From positions 2,226,501-2,290,500 of the forward strand of contig NZ_CP012154.1 in the NCBI RefSeq assembly GCF_001187785.1: a DNA stretch of 64,000 bases, given 5' to 3'. Below, piece after piece: positions 17,965 through 26,159 of this stretch. Positions within the stretch are counted from its first letter, which is position 1. Each line of letters opens with the position of its first letter. Below the pieces are notes generated by a model. It saw only the letters and a list, made by a program, of their open reading frames with translations, was not told the DNA's origin and did no database searches. A program made the translations under genes and the position numbers. The stretch comes from Wenzhouxiangella marina (GTDB lineage Bacteria > Pseudomonadota > Gammaproteobacteria > Xanthomonadales > Wenzhouxiangellaceae).

Positions 17965-19944
17965 TCAATTTGGCAAAGGCATGCAATCCGCTCCTCTCAT
18001 CATAGCTTCGCGACTTAGATAAGCATGGAGTGCGCGCACCTGACGCCGCCAATTTTGTCTGAGGACAGGTCGCGACCAACCACGATCAAGAGCGCTCGCT
18101 AGATATTCGCAGCCCTGAGCCAATGTTCCCGTCCTCAAATGAATCACGGTGATTTGCTGCAGGACACCTGGCTCAGGAAAGGCTTGAAGCGCTTGCTTGT
18201 AAAAATCGATTGCTCGTTGCCACTGCTCATTTCTTGCCGCCAGAACCGCAATGGAGCGGCTGAGCAGGAATCTGGTCAAGTGATTGGCTTCCAGCGCCGG
18301 GTTTTGCAGCGCGACTTCCAGCAAAAGGTTTACGGCCGCATCATCAAGCCACGGACAGCGCTCACTGCCTGAATCACTATTGAACGCCCGAATCGAGTCG
18401 GCCAAAGCGAACGAAAAGGCCGCGCTCTGCAACGATTGCTGCAATTCGGCCAAAGACGGCGCGCGCTCAGCAACACCTAATGCTTCCGGACCACAAATCA
18501 GCCTGAGTCTCATCAATTGGAAAACAGCCCGATTCTCAGGCCCGCTGCTGTCTTCGGCGACTTCGGTATAGGCGAGCGCCTCTTCGAGCCGCTCGCTCTT
18601 GATCAGACGATCGAGCATGACGGTTTTCGCCCTTACAGATGTCGGATTATCATTCAACCAATACTCTGCAGCGCGATTGGCATCGCCCCAGATCCAGGAG
18701 TTACTCCGGCTTTGAGCAATATTTGCAGAAAGCAGAAGGAGCCCAACCAGCATGAGCGAAGTACGCAGCAGACCCCGGGACTCCATTGCCACTATCGGAA
18801 TGGCGAGCGCGATCCCGACGAGCGGAACGTAATTGCGGTGCTGAAATACCAGCTCGAGCGGAATCGTCGTTGACTCGACGGAGTGGGCAACGAGATACCA
18901 GCAGATCGCGAAAGCCGCCGGGCCCGCCTTCGATCGCAGGAAGACGGCCACCACCAGAAGAATGAGCCAACCCATTGAAGCGATGAAGGGCATTGGTGCC
19001 CAGAATGACCTGGCAATTGGATAGTTATCGAGATAGGGGTTCAGAAACTGGGGGTTCAGGTTTGCGGCAGCCGCCAGGTACTCCCACAAGATCATCGCTT
19101 CAGTGGCAAGGCGATCACCAACATCAAAGCCTCGACGCAGAAGATCAGCCTCGGTGTAGTTCCCTTTGTACACCAGAAAAACGAGAACCAGGATCGCCGG
19201 GATTCCGAGAAACACCCCCTTCCAGATCGACCAGCTTCTTGTTTCGAGCCCCGGTGGTCGTTTCAGAAGCAACCATTCCACAAGCAGCACTAGCGCCGGC
19301 AGGAGGGCCCCGTTCTCCTTCGACAAAGTTGCCAAGACCGTGAAAAGAGAGACGTTTAGCCCCAAAAGAAGCAATTTCCAGCTCTGATCGACACCTCTGG
19401 CCTCTCTTAACTTGAGATGAAAGACCAGGCCCAAGAAGACGAAAAGCGCACTCAGGGTCGTCATTCGCTGAATGACCATGAAACTCGCCGATTGCAGCAG
19501 CGGACTTGTCGCCCAAAGCAGAAATGCAATAATCCCTACCCAGGCGGACGTGAGTGCAGAGTGGTCCCGAGCCCGCGCGATCAACAAACCTATCCAACAA
19601 ACAAGGCATGCATTGATCAGATGGATCAATATATTTGTTCTAACAAACACACTCGAGTCGTGGGGCCAGGCCGCACCGTCGATCAAGAAGCTGGCAAGCG
19701 AAACTGGACGTCCAGAGGGCCCGGCCAGCCCGCCAAAGACGAACAGCAGTTTCGACTCCAAACTGGAAGAGACAACAGAAAGACCCGTCAGATTGGGCGC
19801 ATCATCGAAGTGAAAGGGCGATGTAATGCCTTGCCAGTAAACGAGAAAAACCGTTAACATCCCCAAGGGAAAGGCAAAAAAAGCAAGCAATATCCGGGTT
19901 CGATAGTATCGCCAAGAAGCACTGCTGAGATCATTCATGGTCAT
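17965..19944 (-). CDS. TMTC-like GT-C membrane glycosyltransferase with C-terminal TPRs (paralogue 1)
   Basis: A 659-residue protein with about ten transmembrane helices followed by a soluble TPR-like region (~420-659, WQRAIDFYKQALQAFPEPGV). The first extracytoplasmic loop has FHFDDAPNL (FDD at 46-48), then GPSGRPVSLASF, QRMTTLSA and TLSKENGALLP (207-212). This FDD...RP...LSKENG pattern recalls the eukaryotic TMTC/DUF1736 O-mannosyltransferases, GT-C enzymes that use lipid-linked sugar. It is a clear paralogue of the protein at 23271-25181. No donor or acceptor is shown; proximity to pilins suggests pilin glycosylation. Base composition is visibly AT-richer than in the flanking core genes. 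An alternative start is the ATG at 19938. Confidence 0.7.
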   Translation of the reverse strand: MTMNDLSSASWRYYRTRILLAFFAFPLGMLTVFLVYWQGITSPFHFDDAPNLTGLSVVSSSLESKLLFVFGGLAGPSGRPVSLASFLIDGAAWPHDSSVFVRTNILIHLINACLVCWIGLLIARARDHSALTSAWVGIIAFLLWATSPLLQSASFMVIQRMTTLSALFVFLGLVFHLKLREARGVDQSWKLLLLGLNVSLFTVLATLSKENGALLPALVLLVEWLLLKRPPGLETRSWSIWKGVFLGIPAILVLVFLVYKGNYTEADLLRRGFDVGDRLATEAMILWEYLAAAANLNPQFLNPYLDNYPIARSFWAPMPFIASMGWLILLVVAVFLRSKAGPAAFAICWYLVAHSVESTTIPLELVFQHRNYVPLVGIALAIPIVAMESRGLLRTSLMLVGLLLLSANIAQSRSNSWIWGDANRAAEYWLNDNPTSVRAKTVMLDRLIKSERLEEALAYTEVAEDSSGPENRAVFQLMRLRLICGPEALGVAERAPSLAELQQSLQSAAFSFALADSIRAFNSDSGSERCPWLDDAAVNLLLEVALQNPALEANHLTRFLLSRSIAVLAARNEQWQRAIDFYKQALQAFPEPGVLQQITVIHLRTGTLAQGCEYLASALDRGWSRPVLRQNWRRQVRALHAYLSREAMMRGADCMPLPN

Positions 19945-20206
19945 TGTGAAAAAAACGCTCTACCAGATACACCGTTAGCTTCGCAGAACTTAAGGTAACT
20001 CTCTGAATATTCGGCGAATTGAGAGCCAGAAACTCCAGAAACCTCGTCAACAAGCCGCCGGAGAACAATACGGCAATTCGATCGTTCAATCCAGCCGGAC
20101 CACAGCACTTTAAAGAAATGAAACACCCGGCCAGGAATCGCTCTTCTCAGGACGCCCCTCCTGCGTCATGCATTGAAAGCCACTGAAATAGAGAATCCCT
20201 CAGATC

Positions 20207-21100
20207 ATGCCCCAAACCGAATCCACAAACGTCAGGTTTTCATCAGGCCCCATCAGCGTTGTCATACCTGCAAAGAACGAGGCATCGACCATCGGGACAG
20301 TCATTGATTCGGTTCGGCTGCATTTGCCGGACAGCGAAATCATCGTGGTCGATGACGGGTCCGAAGACGACACCGCCAAGATCGCAAATCAGCATGGGGC
20401 GCTTGTGCACCGACACCCTGTTAGCCTTGGCAATGGCGCGGCAGTAAAGACAGGCGCGCGACGGTCGACTGGAGACATCATCGTATTCCTCGATGCGGAC
20501 GGTCAGCACAACCCTGCGGACATCCCGAGACTTCTCGCGCAAATCGATGCGGGCTATGACATGGTCGTCGGTGCTCGAAGCACTGGCTCCCACGCCAATA
20601 TCGCCCGACTGATGGCCAATGGTGGCTATAACGTCATTGCCTCGCTCGTTACGGGGCGAAACATCCCCGACCTGACGTCAGGCTTTCGAGCAGTCAAAAG
20701 CCTCTTCTTCAAGAAATTCCTCTACCTGCTACCGAATGGATTTTCCTACCCCACAACGATCACTATGGCCTTCATCCGATCCGGCCTGCTGGTTGACTTC
20801 GTGGACATCAAGGCTGCGAAGCGGAAAGGAAAAAGCCACATCAAACCTTTGAGGGATGGCCTCAGGTTCTTGTTGATCATCTTCAAGATCGCAACCCTTT
20901 ATTCTCCGCTGAAATTGTTCTTGCCCACCGCTGGAGCCTTTCTTACGGTAGGGATAGGCTATTACGCCTATACCCTCCTGGCCTTTGGGCGCTTCACCAA
21001 TATGAGTTTATTGCTCCTGAGTGCGGGAGTGATCATATTCCTGATCGGACTCGTTTCGGAACAAATCACCACTCTTCTCTACAGTCGGTCAACAGACTGA
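20207..21100 (+). CDS. GT2 glycosyltransferase, DPM1/polyprenyl-phosphate-sugar synthase-like
   Basis: A 297-residue protein. The N-terminal GT-A domain has VVIPAKNEASTIG, the nucleotide-binding VVDDGSEDDT and catalytic-region VFLDADGQHNPADI, plus LTSGFRAVKS, as in dolichol/undecaprenyl-phosphate mannose synthases. The C-terminus has two hydrophobic segments (LKLFLPTAGAFLTVGIGYYA and LLLLSAGVIIFLIGLV). Such enzymes load a hexose onto a polyprenyl phosphate at the cytoplasmic face. It is divergent from the GT-C paralogue 1 gene and could supply its donor; that link is inferred. Confidence 0.82.
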   Translation: MPQTESTNVRFSSGPISVVIPAKNEASTIGTVIDSVRLHLPDSEIIVVDDGSEDDTAKIANQHGALVHRHPVSLGNGAAVKTGARRSTGDIIVFLDADGQHNPADIPRLLAQIDAGYDMVVGARSTGSHANIARLMANGGYNVIASLVTGRNIPDLTSGFRAVKSLFFKKFLYLLPNGFSYPTTITMAFIRSGLLVDFVDIKAAKRKGKSHIKPLRDGLRFLLIIFKIATLYSPLKLFLPTAGAFLTVGIGYYAYTLLAFGRFTNMSLLLLSAGVIIFLIGLVSEQITTLLYSRSTD

Positions 21101-21158
21101 AGAGGCCGACTCCTCGTCATGGCCCGCCCTCCTGCATGGCTATTGTGTCCCGTCGCCA

Positions 21159-22163
21159 TCAAACTTCTTCGTCACCATCCAACTGCAGGAGCGTAGCCAA
21201 TAACCAACCGGCAAACGCAAAGCCCATGTCCGAAAGAAATGTCGTGAGGCGGAGAAATGCGGCAATTTGTAGCGCAGGCTCCAGCCCGATCTGAACAGAA
21301 AGGCAAGTTCCAATCACGATCTCACGCACCCCCAGGCCGGCAGGAGCGAAGATCGCCAGAATTCCCGAGACGTTGGCGAGCGCCAGCACAGCAGCAATTC
21401 CAGCCCATCCGTAAAGCGAAGCCGAGGCTGGAGCCATCAGAGCAATCAAAGGAAAGAGCGCCAGCCCCAAGCCAATATGCAAAAAGCAATGACCGGAAAA
21501 GAGTATGAACCATCGCTTCCAGTCGACTGGCCCGGCGGCAGGGCCGAAGTGGCGCTTTAGAAACCCAATGCAAGCGAGGCATGCGACGCCCACGCAGAGG
21601 CCAAGAGCAACTCTCAACGCGACGGAATCCAGGGCCGTCCCGAATCCATCCATTGAAGCACTTTCAAGATTCAAGACCTCATTTGCTATGAAATTGACGT
21701 TCAGCGGCATCAGCATGATCGCAACAAGCACCCCGGCCGAAACGAACAAGATCTGCTCAGCCAGCATGATGTGCGTGAGCGATCGAACGGACCGCGACGA
21801 AGCCAGATTAGCGGATACCTTGGCGAGCCAGAATCCCGCTTTACCCGGTAGATACCGCCCACCCCAGGCAAGCGATTGCGTCTTCAGGCCTTCCGACCAG
21901 GAAATCGATACACCCAAACCGATTTGTATCGCTTTCCTCCACAAGATCATCAGGCCAAGAGGAAGGAGAAACCAAGCACCTGCGAACAGCCCGAGCTGCC
22001 AGCTCACCAAGCGTTGGGAAAGCATCAAGGACCCAAAATCTGCACTCACCAGCAGCCATAGCAGCCATGCCGCGGTGACGGCAGCGAAGACCAGTCTCAG
22101 ATATCGCAACTCACTTACCCTTCGCCGTCTGGCCGGCGAGGTTTCAACAATAGAATGGTCCAT
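21159..22163 (-). CDS. Lysylphosphatidylglycerol synthase TM-region (UPF0104/AglD-like) membrane protein
   Basis: A 334-residue protein with about eight transmembrane helices, for example YLRLVFAAVTAAWLLWLLVS and GLFAGAWFLLPLGLMILWR. The conserved stretch SLAWGGRYLPGKAGFWLAKV and the late LANVSGILAIFAPAGLGVRE are signatures of the LPG_synthase_TM/UPF0104 family, members of which work in lipid-linked sugar pathways or lipid translocation. There is no aminoacyl-transferase domain, so it is not an MprF. The ATG overlaps the end of the methyltransferase gene by 49 bases. A role moving or extending a lipid-linked sugar is inference. Confidence 0.75.
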   Translation of the reverse strand: MDHSIVETSPARRRRVSELRYLRLVFAAVTAAWLLWLLVSADFGSLMLSQRLVSWQLGLFAGAWFLLPLGLMILWRKAIQIGLGVSISWSEGLKTQSLAWGGRYLPGKAGFWLAKVSANLASSRSVRSLTHIMLAEQILFVSAGVLVAIMLMPLNVNFIANEVLNLESASMDGFGTALDSVALRVALGLCVGVACLACIGFLKRHFGPAAGPVDWKRWFILFSGHCFLHIGLGLALFPLIALMAPASASLYGWAGIAAVLALANVSGILAIFAPAGLGVREIVIGTCLSVQIGLEPALQIAAFLRLTTFLSDMGFAFAGWLLATLLQLDGDEEV

Positions 22164-22741
22164 GGGATGGGTTGCGCCGAGTCAACCACCTCGAAATAGG
22201 GGCTGACGAACTTCCTCAAGCCACTCGACGACCAATGCTGAATGTGTCCCGGCGTATTCCCCAAGTCCGTGAGGTACTTACCTCGGCAGAAGTTCAAGGT
22301 GCGCCAGATCGGCTCTCTCGGGGTCGAGAGAAGCACATACTTGGATGAGACTCTTTGAAGCTCGCGCAGGGCACGCTCTGGCTCATCGAGATGCTCCAGA
22401 ACTTCGAGCATCACAGCCAGATCAAAAGCCCGATCGGCGTGTGCCAGTTCATATACCGATTGTTGAATGAAGCCGACCGAAGGATTCAAGCGCCTGGCAT
22501 TCGAAATCAGATCGATCGACAAATCACTGGCCAGAAATCGAGACGCCTCAGGTAGCCAGCCTTGAATTCGCTGGCTTGAGTAGCCAGGTCCGCACCCTAT
22601 CTCCAGAACGCTTTCGAGCTGATTGATTCGCGGCATCAGCAGTCGACGAGCGGCTGTAAAGAACCGGTCGATCAACCAAAGGCCGATCACCCCTGATTTC
22701 TCGTACTTTCCCGTGAATTCCTCTGTAGAATCACTCCTCAC
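22115..22741 (-). CDS. Class I SAM-dependent methyltransferase
   Basis: About 208 residues. SAM motif I is clear (VLEIGCGPGYSSQRI), with LASDLSIDLI, AFDLAVMLEVLEHLDEPERA and VLLSTPREPIWRTLNF, typical of Methyltransf_11 enzymes of sugar and lipid clusters. The GTG at 22741 is chosen because GAGGG lies about 9 bases upstream. An ATG at 22834 (MSETAGKWSLRQQ) would add 31 residues. It is probably cotranscribed with the UPF0104 gene. The substrate may be a sugar or polyprenyl-linked intermediate, but this is not shown. Confidence 0.75.
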   Translation of the reverse strand: MRSDSTEEFTGKYEKSGVIGLWLIDRFFTAARRLLMPRINQLESVLEIGCGPGYSSQRIQGWLPEASRFLASDLSIDLISNARRLNPSVGFIQQSVYELAHADRAFDLAVMLEVLEHLDEPERALRELQRVSSKYVLLSTPREPIWRTLNFCRGKYLTDLGNTPGHIQHWSSSGLRKFVSPYFEVVDSAQPIPWTILLLKPRRPDGEG

Positions 22742-23270
22742 GAAAGTTCTACCCTCATGCTCGATTTTTGACCTGACTTGTAAGCGGAAAGACACTTGCT
22801 GTCTGAGGGACCACTTTCCTGCAGTTTCGGACATTGGACCAGGATGCCGCAGAACAATACGACAGTTTCGTCCCGTGATCCAGTATGCACCGCGGACTGG
22901 ATAGCAGATTCGATCAGTGCGATCGACGCACGGAGACTCTAAGCGGCCGGCTTGGGTTAGGCTTCCCGTTGCCATAAAGACACTCGAGAACAATGGACTC
23001 AGGCAGAATCGGTGAGTAACGCGAGCTATCGATCGTCGAAATCGGGAGCAGCAGGACCGGAAAGTTTCGATACGACAGCAGCTCGACTGGACTGCAACCA
23101 GTCGCCGCACTTGAATGTGAACCGGTCGCCGCCTCGAAAGCTGGCATGAATATTGCTTACAGCACCTACCCGGATGAACTGGCGATCCCGTTTTCTGATC
23201 GTTGGACAACCGCCACACAGCCCCCCCCCCGGTTGCGTCACCAAACACTCAGGATTTCTCTCAAATTGCA
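22742..23270. other. Divergent 529-base intergenic region in the glyco block
   Basis: No convincing gene. It carries the leaders of the methyltransferase gene (minus) and GT-C paralogue 2 (plus), a C10 tract at 23221-23230, and near 22850-22885 an element resembling sequence upstream of GT-C paralogue 1. If the methyltransferase starts at 22834 the gap is 436 bases. Confidence 0.55.
23221..23230 (+). repeat. C10 homopolymer tract upstream of GT-C paralogue 2
   Basis: Ten consecutive cytosines, 40 bases before the ATG at 23271. If translation instead began at the in-frame TTG at 23202, the tract would lie within the coding region and slippage would shift the frame. This is a candidate phase-variation site. 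Confidence 0.6.
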
Positions 23271-25181
23271 ATGAATTCCATCGAATCAAAGCCAGACTCT
23301 CGAAGCCTCTTCCCTTTCCTTGGGGGACTCGGCGTTCTGCTCTGTGCGACGTTCTGGATCTACTCGTACGGCCTAGGGGGGACCTGGCACTTCGACGACC
23401 CCGCAAATCTGGATGGATTGCAGCAAGTCCACGATTGGCAGTCCGGCTTGATCTTTTCAGTCTCCGGAGACAGCGGGCCGACGGGCCGTCCTCTGAGCCT
23501 GGCCACCTTTGCGGCCCAAGCGGAGCACTATCCGGAAAACCCAGCAGCCTTCTTGAGAATCAATATCATTCTTCATCTGGTCAACTCCGTCCTGGTGTTC
23601 ATTGCGGCTTACTTGCTTGCCAAGGCGGCGCAGACCACGACACGCCAAGGCTTGTGGGTTGCCTTCATGACCAGTGCGATCTGGAGTCTTTCACCATTCC
23701 TTGCAAGCTCCAACCTGTTGATTATTCAAAGGATGACCTCCCTGTCCGCGACGTTCGTCTTTGCCGGGGTCATTCTGTTCCTGGTCGGCCGAACCGTATA
23801 TGATGACAGGCCACGCCTGGGTAGTTTGCTCGCGTGGACCGCAGTGCTGGGCGCGACGGCTGCAGCGACGCTCAGCAAGGAAAATGGCGCACTTCTCCCG
23901 TGCCTGCTCTTGTTGATCGAGGTCTTCGTTAGGCCCGAATCGGCTTGGAGTCATTCCCGAGCAAGGAAGATCCTGATGAGCGCCCTTGGGCTTATGGCGG
24001 CCCTGATCGTTGGCTTTATCGTTGCGGCCGCGCTCTCCAGCTCGACGTTCGAATTCCGTAATTACACGATGTTCGAACGCGTTCTGACCCAACCGAGGGC
24101 GATTTGGGACTACCTCATCAATCTCTTGCTACCAGGGGCACGCGCTGGGAACCCGTTCACGGACGCCTACCCCCTTTCCAGGGGGCTCATGGAGCCCGCC
24201 AGCACTGTACCTGCGATCGCTGGACTATTGCTCCTGCTGGCAAGCATTCCATTGCTCGCAAGACGTTTCCCGTTGGTGGCGTTCGGTCTGGCATTTTTCT
24301 TTGTCGCTCACCTGTCAGAATCGACCATCCTGTATCTGGAACCTTATTTTGCCCACCGAAACTACGTGCCTGCCTTCGGCCTTTACCTGGCCTTGACTGC
24401 TGGTCTCGCACAGATTGCAGTGTCAACCGATAATGCAAGAATCGCGATCGCAGGCGGGCTGGCTTACGTTGCCGTGCTGGCATTCTCTCTTTTCACCGTG
24501 ACTCACACATGGGGCAACCCGTCGAACGCTGGAGATCAATGGTTTGCCCAGAGACCTGAGTCGCCCAGGGCTGCACTATTTCTCGCAGGCGCTCAGGTAG
24601 AGAATGATCTGTACTTTTCGGCGATCGAAACCCTGGATCGCGCGCTGCGCGCCAACCCCGACGATGTCTACCTACTGACTCAAAGCCTGATGCTCTGTGA
24701 CGTCGGCCGAGACCGACTGGATGAATACCTCGTCAACCTGAAAAGCAGGCTGGAAAATATCGAACGTTTGAACCGTAATGAAGCCGACGGCCTGCACTCG
24801 CTCGCACTGAGAGTGAGCCGCCAGCCTTGCCCTCAGATCACCCCGTTGGAGGTCGAAGGCCTGGTCCGGCTGGTGTTGGAGGACGACAAGCAGTTCCAGA
24901 ATCCAGCATCGGAGAATCGGGTGCTCTACGCTGCTGCTCAGCTTGCTGCAGCACGAGAAGATTACTTGGAATCGAACGTCTTTCTGGAAGAATCGCTGGG
25001 TGTCGAACCCAATGCTTCGACCGTCGTACGCATTGCCTACAATCTGGTACTGGCTGGGCAACGCGAAATGGCTATACAACGACTGGAGGAGGCGCTCAAC
25101 GCCCCTCCGGACAATCCTTTGGCTCGAAGCGTCTGGGTCGAGGAGATCAAAGATTATCGAGATGTACTGCTTCGAGATTAG
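23271..25181 (+). CDS. TMTC-like GT-C membrane glycosyltransferase with C-terminal TPRs (paralogue 2)
   Basis: A 636-residue protein from MNSIESKPDSRSLF; an in-frame TTG at 23202 would extend it through the C10 tract. It has about ten transmembrane helices, then a TPR-like C-terminal region (~400-636, IETLDRALRANPDDVYLL, NASTVVRIAYNLVLAGQREM). Shared with paralogue 1: HFDDPANLDGL (FDD 41-43), GPTGRPLSLATF, IIQRMTSLSATFVF and TLSKENGALLP (201-206). The FDD motif in the first external loop fits the acidic catalytic residues of GT-C enzymes. It ends 273 bases before the first pilin start on the same strand, a position where pilin glycosyltransferase genes such as tfpO lie in other species (downstream of pilA there). 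Confidence 0.7.
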   Translation: MNSIESKPDSRSLFPFLGGLGVLLCATFWIYSYGLGGTWHFDDPANLDGLQQVHDWQSGLIFSVSGDSGPTGRPLSLATFAAQAEHYPENPAAFLRINIILHLVNSVLVFIAAYLLAKAAQTTTRQGLWVAFMTSAIWSLSPFLASSNLLIIQRMTSLSATFVFAGVILFLVGRTVYDDRPRLGSLLAWTAVLGATAAATLSKENGALLPCLLLLIEVFVRPESAWSHSRARKILMSALGLMAALIVGFIVAAALSSSTFEFRNYTMFERVLTQPRAIWDYLINLLLPGARAGNPFTDAYPLSRGLMEPASTVPAIAGLLLLLASIPLLARRFPLVAFGLAFFFVAHLSESTILYLEPYFAHRNYVPAFGLYLALTAGLAQIAVSTDNARIAIAGGLAYVAVLAFSLFTVTHTWGNPSNAGDQWFAQRPESPRAALFLAGAQVENDLYFSAIETLDRALRANPDDVYLLTQSLMLCDVGRDRLDEYLVNLKSRLENIERLNRNEADGLHSLALRVSRQPCPQITPLEVEGLVRLVLEDDKQFQNPASENRVLYAAAQLAAAREDYLESNVFLEESLGVEPNASTVVRIAYNLVLAGQREMAIQRLEEALNAPPDNPLARSVWVEEIKDYRDVLLRD

Positions 25182-25369
25182 CGATACTAAACTCTCGAAG
25201 CGCGGCAAGTGTCTGCGGTCACGACCGAACCGGGCTGACAATTTTTGTCACATTGCGACATTCCGTGTCGAAACACCTCTGGGAGCGGATGCAGCAGGGA
25301 CGACGCACTTCGCTCGACTCGAGAACGGTTGGATTGCAAGCTTGGTGCAGCTCAACAATAAGCTTTGCT

Positions 25370-25385
25370 TGGCGCAATAATTGCA
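25370..25385 (+). promoter_or_regulatory. Sigma-54-type promoter of pilin 1
   Basis: TGGCGCAATAATTGCA has GG-N10-GC spacing and the TTGCA -12 element of RpoN promoters. Transcription would begin near 25396, about 59 bases before the pilin ATG at 25455. PilR/RpoN control of the major pilin is well known in gammaproteobacteria; pilSR is not in this window. Confidence 0.65.
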
Positions 25386-25454
25386 TTATCCTTTGTGATG
25401 GCTGGCGCATGTCTGGCCAATGTCGACCTAGAAACCAAAATTAGGAGCTTGAAC

Positions 25455-25904
25455 ATGAACCTTCCCCGCAATATGCAGAAGCAGCAGGGCTTCACCCTGA
25501 TCGAACTCATGATCGTGATTGCCATTCTGGCCATCCTGCTGGCCATCGCAATCCCGGCTTACCAGAACTATTCGATCCGCGCCGCCAATAGTGAGTGCGT
25601 CAATCTGGCCGCCTCCATCAAGCTGGCCGTATCCGAAACCGCCCAGTCGAACGGCGTACTGGCGACCGGTGTCGCGACTGCGACGGCTGCAGGCGTTGTC
25701 CCGGCCAACGTTGCAACTCCCCGCTGCGGCAGTGTGACCGTCGCCGCAGGCGTGATCACGATCGCCAGCACGGGCAGCGACGGCACGTCGGCAGGCACCT
25801 TCACCTTCACCCCGACGCAGTCCACCATCAACGACTCCATCCAGTGGAACTGCACGGCGAACCACGGGAACCCGCAGCACGTCCCGGCTGAGTGTCGTTC
25901 ATAA
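25455..25904 (+). CDS. pilA: Type IV major pilin, copy 1
   Basis: A 149-residue prepilin. The leader [12 protein letters not shown] is cut before F13 (GFTLIEL), and the mature Glu5 is present. The hydrophobic N-helix is [20 protein letters not shown]. Cysteines at 48, 91, 133 and 147 are all matched in the second pilin, with the last two likely closing the D-loop. The C-terminus [11 protein letters not shown] is identical in both copies. The middle is rich in Ser, Thr, Ala and Gly, offering possible O-glycosylation sites. AGGAG lies 7 bases before the ATG, and a sigma-54 promoter and a strong terminator bracket the gene. Confidence 0.93.
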   Translation: MNLPRNMQKQQGFTLIELMIVIAILAILLAIAIPAYQNYSIRAANSECVNLAASIKLAVSETAQSNGVLATGVATATAAGVVPANVATPRCGSVTVAAGVITIASTGSDGTSAGTFTFTPTQSTINDSIQWNCTANHGNPQHVPAECRS

Positions 25905-25952
25905 GTAATTGACGTACCAGCGATAACCTACCCGCGTTATCGCCACGTCAGA

Positions 25953-25984
25953 GAAAAGCCCCCGACATCGTCGGGGGCTTTTTT
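25953..25984 (+). terminator. Rho-independent terminator of pilin 1
   Basis: A 10-bp perfect stem AGCCCCCGAC/GTCGGGGGCT with a three-base ATC loop (25957-25979), followed by a run of T. It separates the two pilin genes into independent units. Confidence 0.92.
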
Positions 25985-26110
25985 GTTGCCTGAAGCCCTC
26001 CTGGCAATCCGACTCACTGCCGCACGGGCAGGCCAATTGCAAATGATGCCGCAAGCCCTAGGCGGCCACTTGCCCCAGAACCGTGACTGGCAGCAAAGCA
26101 GGGATCAGGT

Positions 26111-26126
26111 GGGCACAGGAATTGCA
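26111..26126 (+). promoter_or_regulatory. Sigma-54-type promoter of pilin 2
   Basis: GGGCACAGGAATTGCA contains GGCAC-N5-TTGCA with exact GG-N10-GC spacing, a very good RpoN match. The start would be near 26137, giving a 23-base leader to the ATG at 26160. A weaker GG-N10-GC site with TTGCA lies at 26027-26041. Confidence 0.65.
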
Positions 26127-26159
26127 GCACTTAAGACAGCCTCATGCCGGAGCACCCCA

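Noticed and set aside
19941-20126. A 61-codon minus-strand frame upstream of GT-C paralogue 1
   Set aside because: No start context, no family resemblance and mixed composition; it overlaps the leader region and its only similarity is to the non-coding leader of the methyltransferase gene.
21159-22163. MprF lysylphosphatidylglycerol synthetase
   Set aside because: Only the transmembrane family region is present; the aminoacyl-transferase domain is missing, so lysine transfer to lipid is unlikely.
19945-23270. RfaH ops/JUMPstart element before the sugar genes
   Set aside because: No GGCGGTAGC-type sequence was found in the leaders.
17777-25454. Insertion sequence or prophage boundaries for the AT-rich block
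   Set aside because: No transposase, integrase, terminal inverted repeats or direct-repeat borders could be found; only composition argues for transfer.
26027-26041. Additional sigma-54 promoter upstream of pilin 2
   Set aside because: GG-N10-GC and TTGCA are present but the -24 element is GGCAG rather than GGCAC, and a better site lies 85 bases downstream; such spacing arises by chance in GC-rich DNA.
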